Of a stretch of 64,000 nt of DNA, positions 15,117-24,174 are shown in pieces. The stretch spans positions 62,001 to 126,000 of the forward strand of contig NZ_MDDC01000003.1 in the NCBI RefSeq assembly GCF_001875325.1, written 5' to 3'. The translations under genes were made by a program, and so were the position numbers. Origin of the DNA: Neomoorella thermoacetica. GTDB lineage: Bacteria > Bacillota > DSM-521 > Neomoorellales > Neomoorellaceae. Each line of letters starts with the position of its first letter. The first letter of the stretch is position 1. Under the pieces are notes generated by a model. The model was not told the origin of the DNA and did no database searches. It worked only from the letters and a program-made list of their open reading frames with translations.

Positions 15117-16262
15117 ATGGGCGGGCAGATTAAAATCGTCGATACCACCCTCCGGGACGGCGAGCAAACAGCCGGGGTGGTCTTTGCCAACAGTGAAAAA
15201 TTGCGCATCGCCAAGATGCTGGACGCTATCGGTGTCGATCAAATTGAAGCCGGGGTCCCGGTCATGGGCGGCGATGAGAAAAGGGTCATCAAGGAGATTG
15301 TCGATGCCGGTTTGCGGGCGAGTATCATGGGCTGGAACCGGGCCGTCATTGACGATGTCCGGCATTCCCTCGATTGTGGCTGCGATGCCGTGGCCATCTC
15401 CATTTCTACTTCTGATATCCACATCGAACACAAACTGCGCAGCACCAGGGAAAAGGTCATTGAGTCCATGTCCCGGGCCTGCGAGTTCGCCAAGAAGCAT
15501 AACCTCTACGTCTCCGTCAATGCCGAGGACGCCAGCCGCACCGACCCCGATTATTTATTGCAGTTTGCCCGGGCCGCCCGGGAGGCCGGCGCCGACCGCC
15601 TGCGCTTCTGCGACACGGTCGGCATTATGGATCCCTTCAGCACTTATGAAAAAATAAAATGGTTGCGCGAAGAAGTGGGCCTGGATGTAGAGATGCACAT
15701 GCACAACGACTTCGGCATGGCTACGGCCAATACCCTGGCCGGCCTCCGCGCCGGGGCCAGGTACGCAGGGGTGACGGTGGTGGGCCTGGGCGAACGGGCC
15801 GGCAACGCCGCCCTGGAGGAAGTGGTCATGGCCCTGAAATACCTGGACAATATCGACTTGAAGTTCAAAACCGAGCAGTTCCGCGAGCTGGCCGAGTACG
15901 TTTCCCTGGCGGCACGCCGGCAACTACCGGCCTGGAAAGCCGTTGTGGGCAGCAATATGTTTGCCCACGAGTCCGGTATTCATGCCGACGGCGCCCTGAA
16001 GGACCCGCGCACCTACGAAGTTATGACGCCGGAAGAAGTCGGCCTGGAGCGGCAGATTGTCATCGGCAAGCACTCGGGCACGGCGGCCATTAAGGCCAAG
16101 TTTGCCGAGTACGGCGTGCACCTGGAAGAAGCAGACGCCGCAGCTATCCTGGCCAGGGTGCGTGCCCTGGCGGTGGAACTCAAGCGGCCCCTCTTTGATA
16201 AGGAACTGGCCCACATCTATGAGGATTACCAGGAAGCCCGGAAAAAGGCGGCCACCGTATAG
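15117..16262 (+). CDS. nifV: NifV-like homocitrate synthase (or Re-citrate synthase)
   Basis: This enzyme belongs to the DRE-TIM (HMGL-like) acyltransferase family and condenses acetyl-CoA with a 2-oxoacid. It has 381 residues. IVDTTLRDGEQTAGVVF at the N-terminus carries the catalytic Arg and metal Asp. HMHNDFGMATANTLAGL holds the metal-binding His pair, and GLGERAGNA is the glycine loop. The ATG at 15117 is chosen because AAAGGGGTG precedes it and the family N-terminus starts there; the in-frame upstream 72 codons include the lipoate ligase scar. The lack of a leucine-responsive C-terminal domain argues against 2-isopropylmalate synthase. No nif genes are in the window, while aconitase is, so a Re-citrate synthase role feeding glutamate synthesis is a real alternative. 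Confidence 0.85.
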   Translation: MGGQIKIVDTTLRDGEQTAGVVFANSEKLRIAKMLDAIGVDQIEAGVPVMGGDEKRVIKEIVDAGLRASIMGWNRAVIDDVRHSLDCGCDAVAISISTSDIHIEHKLRSTREKVIESMSRACEFAKKHNLYVSVNAEDASRTDPDYLLQFARAAREAGADRLRFCDTVGIMDPFSTYEKIKWLREEVGLDVEMHMHNDFGMATANTLAGLRAGARYAGVTVVGLGERAGNAALEEVVMALKYLDNIDLKFKTEQFRELAEYVSLAARRQLPAWKAVVGSNMFAHESGIHADGALKDPRTYEVMTPEEVGLERQIVIGKHSGTAAIKAKFAEYGVHLEEADAAAILARVRALAVELKRPLFDKELAHIYEDYQEARKKAATV

Positions 16263-16320
16263 CTAGGCCCGGCTCCAGGGAAAGATAAGCTATAGAAATT
16301 TTCCCTGGGAGGTAATCACC

Positions 16321-16710
16321 TTGGGCGATAAAAACCGCAGCCGTTTTGTTAGCGACGAGGGCACCAGATTGGAGCAGATGCGGGCGGCCGAATACCCCGG
16401 CGGGGTGGTGGTCGACCCCGTACCCATCACCGCAGGCGATGAAGTTACAATCCTCTACCACGGCCTCCTGGATGCCTGCGGCGCCGACCAGGTGTGGCTG
16501 CACACCGGTTACGGCGACGCCAATAACTGGCAGAATGTCTGCGATTACCGCATGGAGCGCACCGGCTACGGCTGGGTGAAAAACATCCGGGTGGTAGATA
16601 CCAGTCGCCTGAATATCTGCTTTAAAGACAGCGCCAATAACTGGGATAACAACAACGGTCTCAACTGGAGCTTTGAGATCCATAACGGCGAGCGCCCTGG
16701 CCGGCGTTAG
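16321..16710 (+). CDS. small starch-binding protein (CBM25-like)
   Basis: This 129-residue protein consists of little more than one carbohydrate-binding module of the CBM25/CBM53 starch-binding kind. The conserved core VTILYHGLL, VWLHTGYGD, NNWQN, DTSRLNICFKD and NNWDNNNGLNWSFEI includes the aromatic residues that stack on glucan. There is no signal peptide, so it should act in the cytoplasm, perhaps on glycogen. The start is TTG at 16321 behind GGGAGGT. It ends convergently with glycogen synthase, the two sharing a 14-bp hairpin, which supports a role in storage polyglucan metabolism. No catalytic domain is present. Confidence 0.85.
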   Translation: MGDKNRSRFVSDEGTRLEQMRAAEYPGGVVVDPVPITAGDEVTILYHGLLDACGADQVWLHTGYGDANNWQNVCDYRMERTGYGWVKNIRVVDTSRLNICFKDSANNWDNNNGLNWSFEIHNGERPGRR

Positions 16711-16711
16711 C

Positions 16712-16752
16712 AATTAACCCCTTGCCGAAAAATGCAAGGGGTTAATTATTAG
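16712..16752. terminator. bidirectional terminator between CBM25 protein and glgA
   Basis: A perfect 14-bp inverted repeat (16712-16725 with 16734-16747) has an 8-nt loop. The AATT ends give A/T tracts on both sides, so it can stop transcripts from both convergent genes. Confidence 0.85.
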
Positions 16753-16789
16753 CTTCCCCGGAGTCCCGATATCCCGGGGTTTTGTAATT

Positions 16790-18253
16790 TTACCCTACTT
16801 TAAACATGGCGGCCCGCCTCTTGTCCAGGGCCTCGCGGTACATTTCCTCATAGTGACCGGCCGAGGCGCTCCAGGAGAAATCGGCGGCCATGCCCCGGCT
16901 CATCAGTTGGCGCCATTCTCCGGGTTCATGGCGGTAGACGTAGAGGGCGCGGTTGATGGTATCCAGGAGGGCCTGGGGCTGGTAATCCCGGAAGGAAAAG
17001 CCGTTACCCACGCCCGGGTACTGTTGCAAGTCTTTAATAGTATCCTCCAGGCCGCCGGTTGCCCGGACCACCGGGACGGCACCGTAGCGCAGGCTGATCA
17101 TCTGCCCCAGGCCGCAGGGCTCGAACCGGGAGGGCATCAAGAAAATATCGCACCCGGCGTAGATGTGCTGGGCCAGGACCGGGTCAAAACCGATTTTCAC
17201 GGCCATTTTATCGCGATATTTTACCTTGTAGCGGGAGAAAAGCTGCTGGTAGTAGTCCTCGCCGCTGCCCAGGAGGACGAACTGCAGGTCCTGTTGCAGT
17301 AGGGGGTCCAGGATAGCGGCCAGAAGGTCCAGACCCTTCTGGTTCACCAGCCGGGAGATCAGGCCCAGGACGGGGACGTCCCTGACGGGCAGTTCCATCT
17401 CCCGCTGCAGGTGCGCCTTGTTTTCCCCTTTCTTCTCCAGGTGATCGGCGTCGTAATTGACTGCCAGGCGCCGGTCGGTGGCCGGGTCGAACTCCTCGTA
17501 GTCAATGCCGTTCAGGATGCCCCTCAGGTCGGCTGCCCTTTTACGGAGCAGGCCGTCTAGGCGCTCCCCGTACTCCGGCGTCTGGATTTCCAGGGCGTAT
17601 TTCTTGCTGACGGTGTTGACCAGGTCGGCGTACAGGATCCCGGCCTTCATATAGCTGACCTGGCCGAAAAACTCCAGGCGTTCCGGGACAAAGAATTCCT
17701 CGCCGAGGGCCATGGTCTTGAGGATGCTGCGGGGAAAGGTACCCTGGTACTGCAGGTTATGGATGGTATAGATGGTAGCTGTCTCCCGGTAAAAGGGGTT
17801 GTCCTCGTGCTTTACTTTGAGGAACAGGGGTATGGGACCGGTCTGCCAGTCGTTACAATGGATGATATCCGGCTGAAACTCCAGCCAGGGCAGCATGGAC
17901 AGCACGGCCTTGCAGAAGAAGTTGAACCGGGCGGCGTCGTCGTCGTAACCGTACATGCCGTCACGGTAGAAAAACTTGTAGTTGTCGATCAGGTATACCG
18001 GGATCCGGGCTTCCCCGGGCAGCTTCCCCAGGCGAATGATGGCTGTCTCCAGGCTGCCGTCCATTTCTACCGGCAGATCGGTGAGGTAGTCAACCTCCTT
18101 GACCTGGCGGTAACGGGGCATGACTACCCTGACCTCATGGCCCCTGGCCGCCAGGACTTTGGGCAGGCTACCGGCCACATCAGCCAGGCCGCCGGTTTTG
18201 GCTAGGGGTGCTACCTCGGGAGAAACCAGCAAGATCTTCAAGGGTTTGTTCAT
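16790..18253 (-). CDS. glgA: glycogen synthase (ADP-glucose type)
   Basis: Glycogen synthase (GT5) extends alpha-1,4-glucan from ADP-glucose in the cytoplasm. At 487 residues it is full length. The KTGGLADVAGSLP motif near residue 18 binds the nucleotide sugar, and the C-terminal GT-B half carries SRFEPCGLGQMISLRYG with the catalytic Glu region, then TGGLEDTI. The ATG follows AGGAGGAAG. The galT gene lies 79 bp upstream on the same strand, so the two may be co-transcribed. Together with the GH57 enzyme at 43747-45333 (probable branching) and the CBM25 protein it suggests glycogen storage. ADP-glucose pyrophosphorylase (glgC) is not in the window. Confidence 0.96.
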   Translation of the reverse strand: MNKPLKILLVSPEVAPLAKTGGLADVAGSLPKVLAARGHEVRVVMPRYRQVKEVDYLTDLPVEMDGSLETAIIRLGKLPGEARIPVYLIDNYKFFYRDGMYGYDDDAARFNFFCKAVLSMLPWLEFQPDIIHCNDWQTGPIPLFLKVKHEDNPFYRETATIYTIHNLQYQGTFPRSILKTMALGEEFFVPERLEFFGQVSYMKAGILYADLVNTVSKKYALEIQTPEYGERLDGLLRKRAADLRGILNGIDYEEFDPATDRRLAVNYDADHLEKKGENKAHLQREMELPVRDVPVLGLISRLVNQKGLDLLAAILDPLLQQDLQFVLLGSGEDYYQQLFSRYKVKYRDKMAVKIGFDPVLAQHIYAGCDIFLMPSRFEPCGLGQMISLRYGAVPVVRATGGLEDTIKDLQQYPGVGNGFSFRDYQPQALLDTINRALYVYRHEPGEWRQLMSRGMAADFSWSASAGHYEEMYREALDKRRAAMFKVG

Positions 18254-18332
18254 CGCGCTTCCTCCTATCTGGGATGCAGGAAGTGGGGGCGAAAAATTTT
18301 CTGCCTTGCGTTATTTTTACCGGTTCGCCTGT

Positions 18333-19373
18333 TCACGGCTGCTCCCTGCGGTTAGCTTCAGCCGGTCCCTCCTGATCCAGTTTAATTTCATTGAGAGACT
18401 GGGCCGCAATTTCCGGCGGGGTGGGGTTGATATACATGCCTGTTCCCCACTCAAACCCGGCGACGATAGCCAGCCGGGGCAATAGTTCCAAATACCAGTG
18501 ATAGATTACGTCTTCCTGATGCAGGGGGGCCGTATGCAGGACCAGGTTAAAGGGCGGGTCATCGGCCGCCTTTTTCAGCCGGACCAGGGTTTCCTGGAGG
18601 ATGGCAGCCAGTTGCTCCAGCTGCACGTCGTCACAGTCGCCGAAGCCGGCCTGGTGCCTGCGGGGTACGATCCAGGTCTCCATGGGAAAACGCGAGGCAA
18701 AGGGACAAAAGGCCAGGAACTCACTATTGAAGCCGGTGACCCTGGCCCCGGCTTCCAGTTCAGCTTCTACGACATCGCAGAGGAGGCAGCTCTCTTGTTC
18801 CTGCCAGTAGGACTTAAATCTATCCATTTCCTGGCTGACGGTAACCGGTACCAGGGGAGTGGCGATTAACTGGCTGTGGGGGTGCTCCAGGGAGGCTCCG
18901 GCCGTGCGGCCATGGTTTTTAAAGAACTGGATATATTGCAGTTTCTTATCCCGGCTCAGTTGCAGGTAGCGCTGGCGCCAGGCCTTAAAGACCTGGACGG
19001 CATGATCCGGGGCCATATCGGGGAAAAAGGTGTTGTGATCGGGACCCTCGATGATGACTTCGTGGGCGCCGGTGCCGTTCATGGACCGGTATAAACCGCT
19101 ATTTTCTGTGGTTACGTCGTCGCCGGGGGCCAGGGCGGCGAATTTATTGGGGACCACCCGTACCTGCCAGCCGGGGGTATCGGGGGCGGTGCCGGCGGCC
19201 CTGAAGGCCAGAACCTCCGGCGGGGTTTCTCTTTCATGGCCGGGGCAGAAGGGACAGCCGGTGCTGCCACTCTTTTCTTGATACGGAGCCTTGAAGTCCG
19301 AAGGCCTTTTGGCCCGTTCGGTGGCGATGATCACCCAGCGCTGGCTCACCGGGTCCTGGCGTAATTCAGGCAT
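18333..19373 (-). CDS. galT: galactose-1-phosphate uridylyltransferase
   Basis: GalT swaps UMP between UDP-glucose and hexose-1-phosphate through a His-UMP intermediate. Its 346 residues match the HIT-superfamily GalT. CPFCPGHE near residue 40 is the zinc-binding CxxC. The active-site motif HPHSQLIATPL (about 162) holds the nucleophilic histidine, and HQEDVIYHWYLELLPR near the C-terminus is the second conserved histidine region. The ATG is preceded by GGAGG. No galK or galE is nearby; the placement upstream of glgA instead suggests the enzyme links sugar phosphates to nucleotide sugars for glucan synthesis. Some homologues act on ADP-glucose, which sequence alone cannot exclude. Confidence 0.93.
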   Translation of the reverse strand: MPELRQDPVSQRWVIIATERAKRPSDFKAPYQEKSGSTGCPFCPGHERETPPEVLAFRAAGTAPDTPGWQVRVVPNKFAALAPGDDVTTENSGLYRSMNGTGAHEVIIEGPDHNTFFPDMAPDHAVQVFKAWRQRYLQLSRDKKLQYIQFFKNHGRTAGASLEHPHSQLIATPLVPVTVSQEMDRFKSYWQEQESCLLCDVVEAELEAGARVTGFNSEFLAFCPFASRFPMETWIVPRRHQAGFGDCDDVQLEQLAAILQETLVRLKKAADDPPFNLVLHTAPLHQEDVIYHWYLELLPRLAIVAGFEWGTGMYINPTPPEIAAQSLNEIKLDQEGPAEANRREQP

Positions 19374-19546
19374 GCTGGAACCTCCAAATTAGCAACTTGT
19401 TACTATGTTTTATCTATAGGGCAGGAATTATGCGCTACGGCCGTCCCCCGGTTGCCAGCTTCTTCGACGGGAAGCTTGTTTGGAAGTATTAAAGCCGGCC
19501 GCCAATGCCAGAATAACAGAGAGATGCTTAATGAAGGTGGCAGGTT

Positions 19547-20881
19547 ATGCGGATCTTGATGCTTTCCTGGGAGTACCCCCCCCAGAGTGTCGGCGGCCTG
19601 GCCCGCCATGTGGAGGATCTGGCTATCTCCCTGGCGGCCCGCCATGATGTCCACGTCCTGACTATTGGCCGGCCCGGAGAAGCTTTCGAGAGCCGGGAGA
19701 ACGGGTTGACCGTCCACCGGGTGGAGGCCTACCCCGTTCATCCCCCTGATTTTCTCGTCTGGGTACTGCAACTTAACGCCCGCTTTATGGAAGAGGCTAT
19801 GATCCTCATGCGCCGGTACGGCCCCTTCCAGATTATCCACGCCCACGACTGGCTGGTGGCCTTTACCGGCCGGGCTTTGAAGCACGCCCATCACTTACCC
19901 CTCATCGCCACCATCCACGCCACCGAGGCGGGCCGCAACCGCGGCCTCCACAACGACCTGCAGCGCTACATTAACAGCGTCGAATGGTGGCTGACCTACG
20001 AAGCCTGGCGGGTCATTGTCTGCAGCCGGCATATGCGCCAGGAGGTCCAGGGGTTGTTCCAGCTGCCGGCTGACAAGATTACCATTATCCCCAACGGGGT
20101 GTATAGTAAAAAGTTCCGGGCCGGTACAGTCGACCCGGAGGTCCGGCGGCGTTACGCCGCGCCCCACGAGAAAATCCTCTTCTTTGTCGGCCGCCTGGTA
20201 ATCGAAAAGGGAGTCCAGGTGCTCCTGGAGGCCATGCCTCGCATCCTCTCCGCCTGCCCGGAAGCCAAACTGGTGGTTGCCGGCCAGGGCCCCATGGATA
20301 GCCAGCTCCAGAACCGGGCCCGGGAACTGGGGATCGACCACAAGGTCTGTTTTGCCGGCTATATTGACGACAGAACCCGCAACCAGCTCTACCGGGCCGC
20401 CAGGGTGGCTGTCTTCCCCAGCCTTTACGAGCCCTTTGGTATCGTCGCCCTGGAGGCCATGGCCGCCGGGACGCCGGTGGTGGCCAGCGAAACAGGCGGA
20501 CTGGCGGAGATAATCACCCACGGTGTAGATGGTATGCGGGCTTACCCGGGTAACGCCGGTTCCCTGGCCGACAACATCCTGGCGGTCCTGCAGGATGACG
20601 CCCTGGCCGAGAAGCTCAGCGCCAACGGCCGCCGCCTGGTAACGGAGGTTTATGACTGGGAAAATATCGCCCGGCGCACGGCTGACGTCTACCGGGAGGT
20701 TTACAACCAGTATCGCCGTACCCCCTGGCCGGAACGGACCCCGGTAATAGCCCGCCTGTGGCGCTTCGCCCCTGCCGTACCCGGAGACCGGGAACAACCC
20801 CTGCCCCTGGGGGGGCGCTATGACCTGGCCCGGTACCGGGCCACTCTGGTAAACCGGCACCGGGGCAGGAGGGAGGGGTAG
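19547..20881 (+). CDS. GT4 glycosyltransferase (GlgA-like GT-B fold)
   Basis: A retaining GT-B glycosyltransferase of 444 residues. It begins MRILMLSWEYPPQSVGGLAR, the N-terminal nucleotide-sugar loop shared by glycogen-synthase-like GT4 proteins. The C-terminal half has FVGRLVIEKGVQVLLEA, then SLYEPFGIVALEAMAAGTPVV with the EX7E motif. It starts 173 bp away from galT, divergently. The C-terminal 50 residues are Pro/Arg rich and not part of the fold. Because the neighbours make polyglucan, it may act on maltose-1-phosphate or UDP/ADP-glucose, but GT4 covers many donors and acceptors, so the product remains unknown. No transmembrane segment is seen. Confidence 0.9.
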   Translation: MRILMLSWEYPPQSVGGLARHVEDLAISLAARHDVHVLTIGRPGEAFESRENGLTVHRVEAYPVHPPDFLVWVLQLNARFMEEAMILMRRYGPFQIIHAHDWLVAFTGRALKHAHHLPLIATIHATEAGRNRGLHNDLQRYINSVEWWLTYEAWRVIVCSRHMRQEVQGLFQLPADKITIIPNGVYSKKFRAGTVDPEVRRRYAAPHEKILFFVGRLVIEKGVQVLLEAMPRILSACPEAKLVVAGQGPMDSQLQNRARELGIDHKVCFAGYIDDRTRNQLYRAARVAVFPSLYEPFGIVALEAMAAGTPVVASETGGLAEIITHGVDGMRAYPGNAGSLADNILAVLQDDALAEKLSANGRRLVTEVYDWENIARRTADVYREVYNQYRRTPWPERTPVIARLWRFAPAVPGDREQPLPLGGRYDLARYRATLVNRHRGRREG

Positions 20882-20883
20882 GT

Positions 20884-21516
20884 TCACCTTCCCAGTCCCG
20901 GGAAGAGTTCCAGCAGGCCGGAAGCGCCCATCTGGACGGCGATCACTGCCAGGAGGAAGCCCATGACGCGGCTGATGATACTCATCTCCATGGGTCCCAG
21001 GTGACGGGTAATAAGGGTGGCGTAACGAAAGATTAAGTAGGTGCCCATGGTGACGACGGCTATAGCAGCGACGGTCAGGAGGGTGGTCCGGAGCTGCCAC
21101 TCGGAGCCGACCAGGAGCATGACGGTGGTGATGGAACCAGGACCGGCAAGGATAGGGGTGGCCAGGGGAGTGATGGCTACATCGTCCCGGTCCATAATGT
21201 CTTCATGGATATCCGGCGCCAGGCTGCGGCTGTGAATATTTCGGCCCTGGAGGATTTTATAGCCGATGCCGAACAGGATAATACTGCCGGCGACCCGGAA
21301 GGCAGCCAGGGTGATGCCGAAGAAGAGGAGGATATTATTACCCAGGAGGGCAAAGAGTGTTAGGAAGCCGAAAGCGGCCAGGGTAGCCCTTCTGGCGGTG
21401 GCGATTTGATCGGCCGTTGTCTCCCCTTCGACCAGGGAAAGGAAGATGGGCAGGTTACCAATAGGATTGAGGATGGCCAGGATGGATACTACGGCATGTA
21501 AGAAAAAGACAAACAA
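20884..21516 (-). CDS. MarC-family integral membrane protein
   Basis: A six-span membrane protein of the MarC/UPF0056 family, whose function is still not settled. Conserved family parts: LAILNPIGNLPIFLSL at the N-terminus, IATARRATLAAF, and AITPLATPILAGPGSITTVM in the middle. A longer frame starts at 21582, but GGGGGGAG lies just before TTG at 21516, and starting there gives 210 residues and an N-terminus inside the first hydrophobic span, as in homologues. The stop lies 2 nt from the end of the convergent GT4 gene, with no room for a terminator between them. Confidence 0.88.
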   Translation of the reverse strand: MFVFFLHAVVSILAILNPIGNLPIFLSLVEGETTADQIATARRATLAAFGFLTLFALLGNNILLFFGITLAAFRVAGSIILFGIGYKILQGRNIHSRSLAPDIHEDIMDRDDVAITPLATPILAGPGSITTVMLLVGSEWQLRTTLLTVAAIAVVTMGTYLIFRYATLITRHLGPMEMSIISRVMGFLLAVIAVQMGASGLLELFPGLGR

Positions 21517-21541
21517 AGGTACTCCCCCCACTAAGGCTCGG

Positions 21542-21577
21542 ATAACCCGGTTCAGCCCCCGGGTTATTTTTATTATA
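21542..21577 (+). terminator. 9-bp hairpin with T tract in the marC leader
   Basis: ATAACCCGG (21542-21550) pairs with 21559-21567 and is followed on the plus strand by TTTTTATTATA. It would terminate read-through antisense to marC, insulating the secreted protein gene at 21788. On the minus strand it is a hairpin upstream of the marC ribosome site. Confidence 0.5.
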
Positions 21578-21787
21578 CCCATAACATAAGGACCTGCCCG
21601 GCATATTGATGCCTTCGAGATTAATATATACGGGCGGGGAGATTTTTGCCAGCGGCGGAACTTTAACGCGCCTCCCGGCGTCTATATAAAGGTAAAGACC
21701 AGGGAAGAACTGGAAAGGAGGGAGGGATGGAAAGCCAGCGCCACCTGTTGAAGGAAAAGGTTGCTAAAAAAAGGAGGAATGAGTGCA

Positions 21788-23983
21788 GTGGACAGGTTCA
21801 GGAAAAGTTTACTCGGCTGGAGCCTGGTGGTTATGCTCCTGATGACCCTCTTTCCCGGCGGGGTTTGGGCCGGCGATAAGCCGGCGGTCTCCCTGGAGCA
21901 GGCCATCCGCACGGTGAAGGACAATTTTAGTATCCCCGGGGAGTTTACTAACTTTACATCCAGTTATAACACTTACAACGGGCGGGCGATCTGGTCCTTG
22001 AGCTGGAACGCCGGCAACAACGAGGCCGGGGGCAGCTTGAACGCCCAGGTAGATGCAGTAACGGGCGAGGTCCTTGATTTCAATTTGTGGCAGTCACGGG
22101 AAACGTCCGGTCCTGGTTTACAGGTGCCTGCCATTTCGGCTGACAAGGCCCGGCAGGTGGCGGAGGCTCTCCTCAAGCGCCTGGCCGCCAGCCACCTGGC
22201 CGACCTGCAACCGGTAGCCGATACCGGCCAGGTCATCCCCCTCAACAACACCAGTTCTGTGATTTATAGCTTTCGCTGGCAGCGTCTGGTGAAGGGCGTT
22301 CCCTTTCCTGAAAACGGTGTCAACATCAGCGTCCGCGGTGACGACGGCCGGGTGGTCAGTTATAACCTCAACTGGACCGCAGCCGAATTCCCCGCTGCCA
22401 CCGGAGCGATCCCCCCGGCAAAGGCGCGGGAGGTCTTTACAAAGGCCGGGGTTCTGGAACTCCAATATTATTACCCGCCCACCCGCGGGCCCCTGGTGGC
22501 TGCCGGTGGGAAACAAAAGCCGCAACTGGTCTATATCCTCAACCATCCCTCCGGCGGTTTGATTGACGCCCTCAAGGGCGAGCCCCTGGTACTGGATGAG
22601 AGCCAGTGGTTCCGGGGCGGAGCAGGGGATACGGGAGACGTCAAGAAGCTGCGTGACAGTGCCACCTCCACGGATACAAGCAAGCCGTTGAGTCCCGAGG
22701 AAATAAAGGAGATTGAGAAAACGGCCAAACTAATCAGCCAGGATGCCGCCGTCGCTGCCGTCAAGAAATGGATAACCATTCCTGCCGGCCTGACTTTAAA
22801 TAGCGCTACCCTGACCGTCGACTGGCAAGAACCTGAAACCCGCGTCTGGAATCTTTCCTGGAACAGCAGTAAACCTGATACCGGCCAGATTAATTATCTG
22901 AACGCCAGGGTCGACGCCACTACCGGGGAGCTCCTGGGTTTCGATCTACCTCACCAGTCCTCCGGCCAGGAGCAGGGGCAACTGGATCGCCGGGGAGCGC
23001 AGCAAATGGTGGAAGATTTCCTGCGCCGGGTGCAGCCGGGGCGCTTCCAGGCAGTGCAACTGGAGGAAAACGCCAGTTATGGCCACCGCCCCATCCCCTT
23101 GAAAGAAGGGCAGAATCCGCCCCTTCAGTACTTCTACTACCGCCGCCTGGTCAACGGCATCCCCTTCCCGGCCAACGGCATCAGCGTCATGGTGGATACA
23201 GTGGGCAAACGCATTGTCAGTTATAACCTCAAGTGGGGCCAATTTGATTTTCCCGCACCGGATAATTTAATGTCAGCGTCTCAGGCCATCGAGGCCTTTC
23301 TGAAGTCCCGGCCCCTGACCCTGACTTATATCCAGATTTTCGGCCCCGCCGGCCCCGGGGAAGTACACCTGGTCTACCAGCCCCTGGCGGCTCCGGGAAC
23401 CAGTGCGGCCGCCATGGTCGACGCCAGGACCGGCCAGCCCCTGGACTGGCAGGGAAACCCCTTGAACCAGGCTCCCCGTCCCTATCACTTCAACGATATT
23501 GCCGGCAACTTCGCGGAAAGGGAGATCACCCTCCTGGGCCAGGCCGGCCTCTTCGGCGAGTACGGTGTCGCTTTTCATCCCGATGAAAAGATAACTGCTG
23601 TCTCCCTCTTGCGGGCCATGCTTATGGCTAAAAACGGCGTCCGGGGCAATATCGATCTCCCGGACGCGGAGGTCCTCAAACAGGCCCGGGATCAGGGCTG
23701 GTTGAAGGAAGACCTGCTGCCCGGCGCTTGCATCACCCGGGGGACCCTGGCGAAGCTCATGATCCGCTTCCTCAACCTGGACCATGTCGCCCGGCTGGAG
23801 GGGATTTACCGGGTGCCCTATACCGACGCCGGTTCCCTGTCACCTGATTCTCCCGGTTATGTAACCCTGGCCTGGGGCCTGGGTATCCTTAAGGGTAATG
23901 GTTCTACCTTTGAACCAGGCCACCAGGTCACCAGGGCTGAGGCGGCCGCCGCCCTGGTGCGCACCCTGGCAGTAAAACTGTAG
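21788..23983 (+). CDS. secreted protein with two YcdB/YcdC regions and C-terminal SLH-like repeats
   Basis: A large exported protein of about 731 residues. The chosen start is GTG at 21788, 10 nt after GGAGG; the ATG at 21779 is too close to it. A signal peptide ends in VWA before GDKP. Two similar blocks (about residues 25-270 and 320-570) both carry AxGRIVSYNL-type and NARVDATTGE-type PepSY/YcdB elements, for example RVVSYNLNWT and RIVSYNLKWG. The C-terminus has two SLH-like units, including FNDIAGNFAEREI and YVTLAWGLGILKGNG, which should anchor it to the cell wall. A terminator follows. The function of YcdB repeats is unknown, though inhibition of extracellular proteases or sporulation-related wall roles have been suggested for relatives. 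Confidence 0.88.
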   Translation: MDRFRKSLLGWSLVVMLLMTLFPGGVWAGDKPAVSLEQAIRTVKDNFSIPGEFTNFTSSYNTYNGRAIWSLSWNAGNNEAGGSLNAQVDAVTGEVLDFNLWQSRETSGPGLQVPAISADKARQVAEALLKRLAASHLADLQPVADTGQVIPLNNTSSVIYSFRWQRLVKGVPFPENGVNISVRGDDGRVVSYNLNWTAAEFPAATGAIPPAKAREVFTKAGVLELQYYYPPTRGPLVAAGGKQKPQLVYILNHPSGGLIDALKGEPLVLDESQWFRGGAGDTGDVKKLRDSATSTDTSKPLSPEEIKEIEKTAKLISQDAAVAAVKKWITIPAGLTLNSATLTVDWQEPETRVWNLSWNSSKPDTGQINYLNARVDATTGELLGFDLPHQSSGQEQGQLDRRGAQQMVEDFLRRVQPGRFQAVQLEENASYGHRPIPLKEGQNPPLQYFYYRRLVNGIPFPANGISVMVDTVGKRIVSYNLKWGQFDFPAPDNLMSASQAIEAFLKSRPLTLTYIQIFGPAGPGEVHLVYQPLAAPGTSAAAMVDARTGQPLDWQGNPLNQAPRPYHFNDIAGNFAEREITLLGQAGLFGEYGVAFHPDEKITAVSLLRAMLMAKNGVRGNIDLPDAEVLKQARDQGWLKEDLLPGACITRGTLAKLMIRFLNLDHVARLEGIYRVPYTDAGSLSPDSPGYVTLAWGLGILKGNGSTFEPGHQVTRAEAAAALVRTLAVKL

Positions 23984-23994
23984 TTAATATAGCG

Positions 23995-24024
23995 AAAGCC
24001 CCCGTACCCCGGGGGCTTTAAGTT
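23995..24024 (+). terminator. terminator after the YcdB/SLH gene
   Basis: AAAGCCCCCG (23995-24004) pairs with CGGGGGCTTT (24010-24019), with a 5-nt loop. A short AAGTTAGA tail follows. Confidence 0.8.
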
Positions 24025-24174
24025 AGAGCGCCCACCGGGCCGAATTGTCTCATCCGGCCCGGGAATAATTGCTTGCGGCAGGGCTTGCCAAATTGTGAGT
24101 TAAATAACTGGCAGCACAAAGTGGGAAATTATTTTTAGACAGGGGCATACTAATAAATACTTGGAGGTGTGGCC

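Noticed and set aside
21727-21880. Short frame after GGAGGGAGGG that overlaps the secreted protein's signal peptide
   Set aside because: It runs out of frame through the signal-peptide coding region, has no recognisable sequence and would conflict with the well-supported gene.
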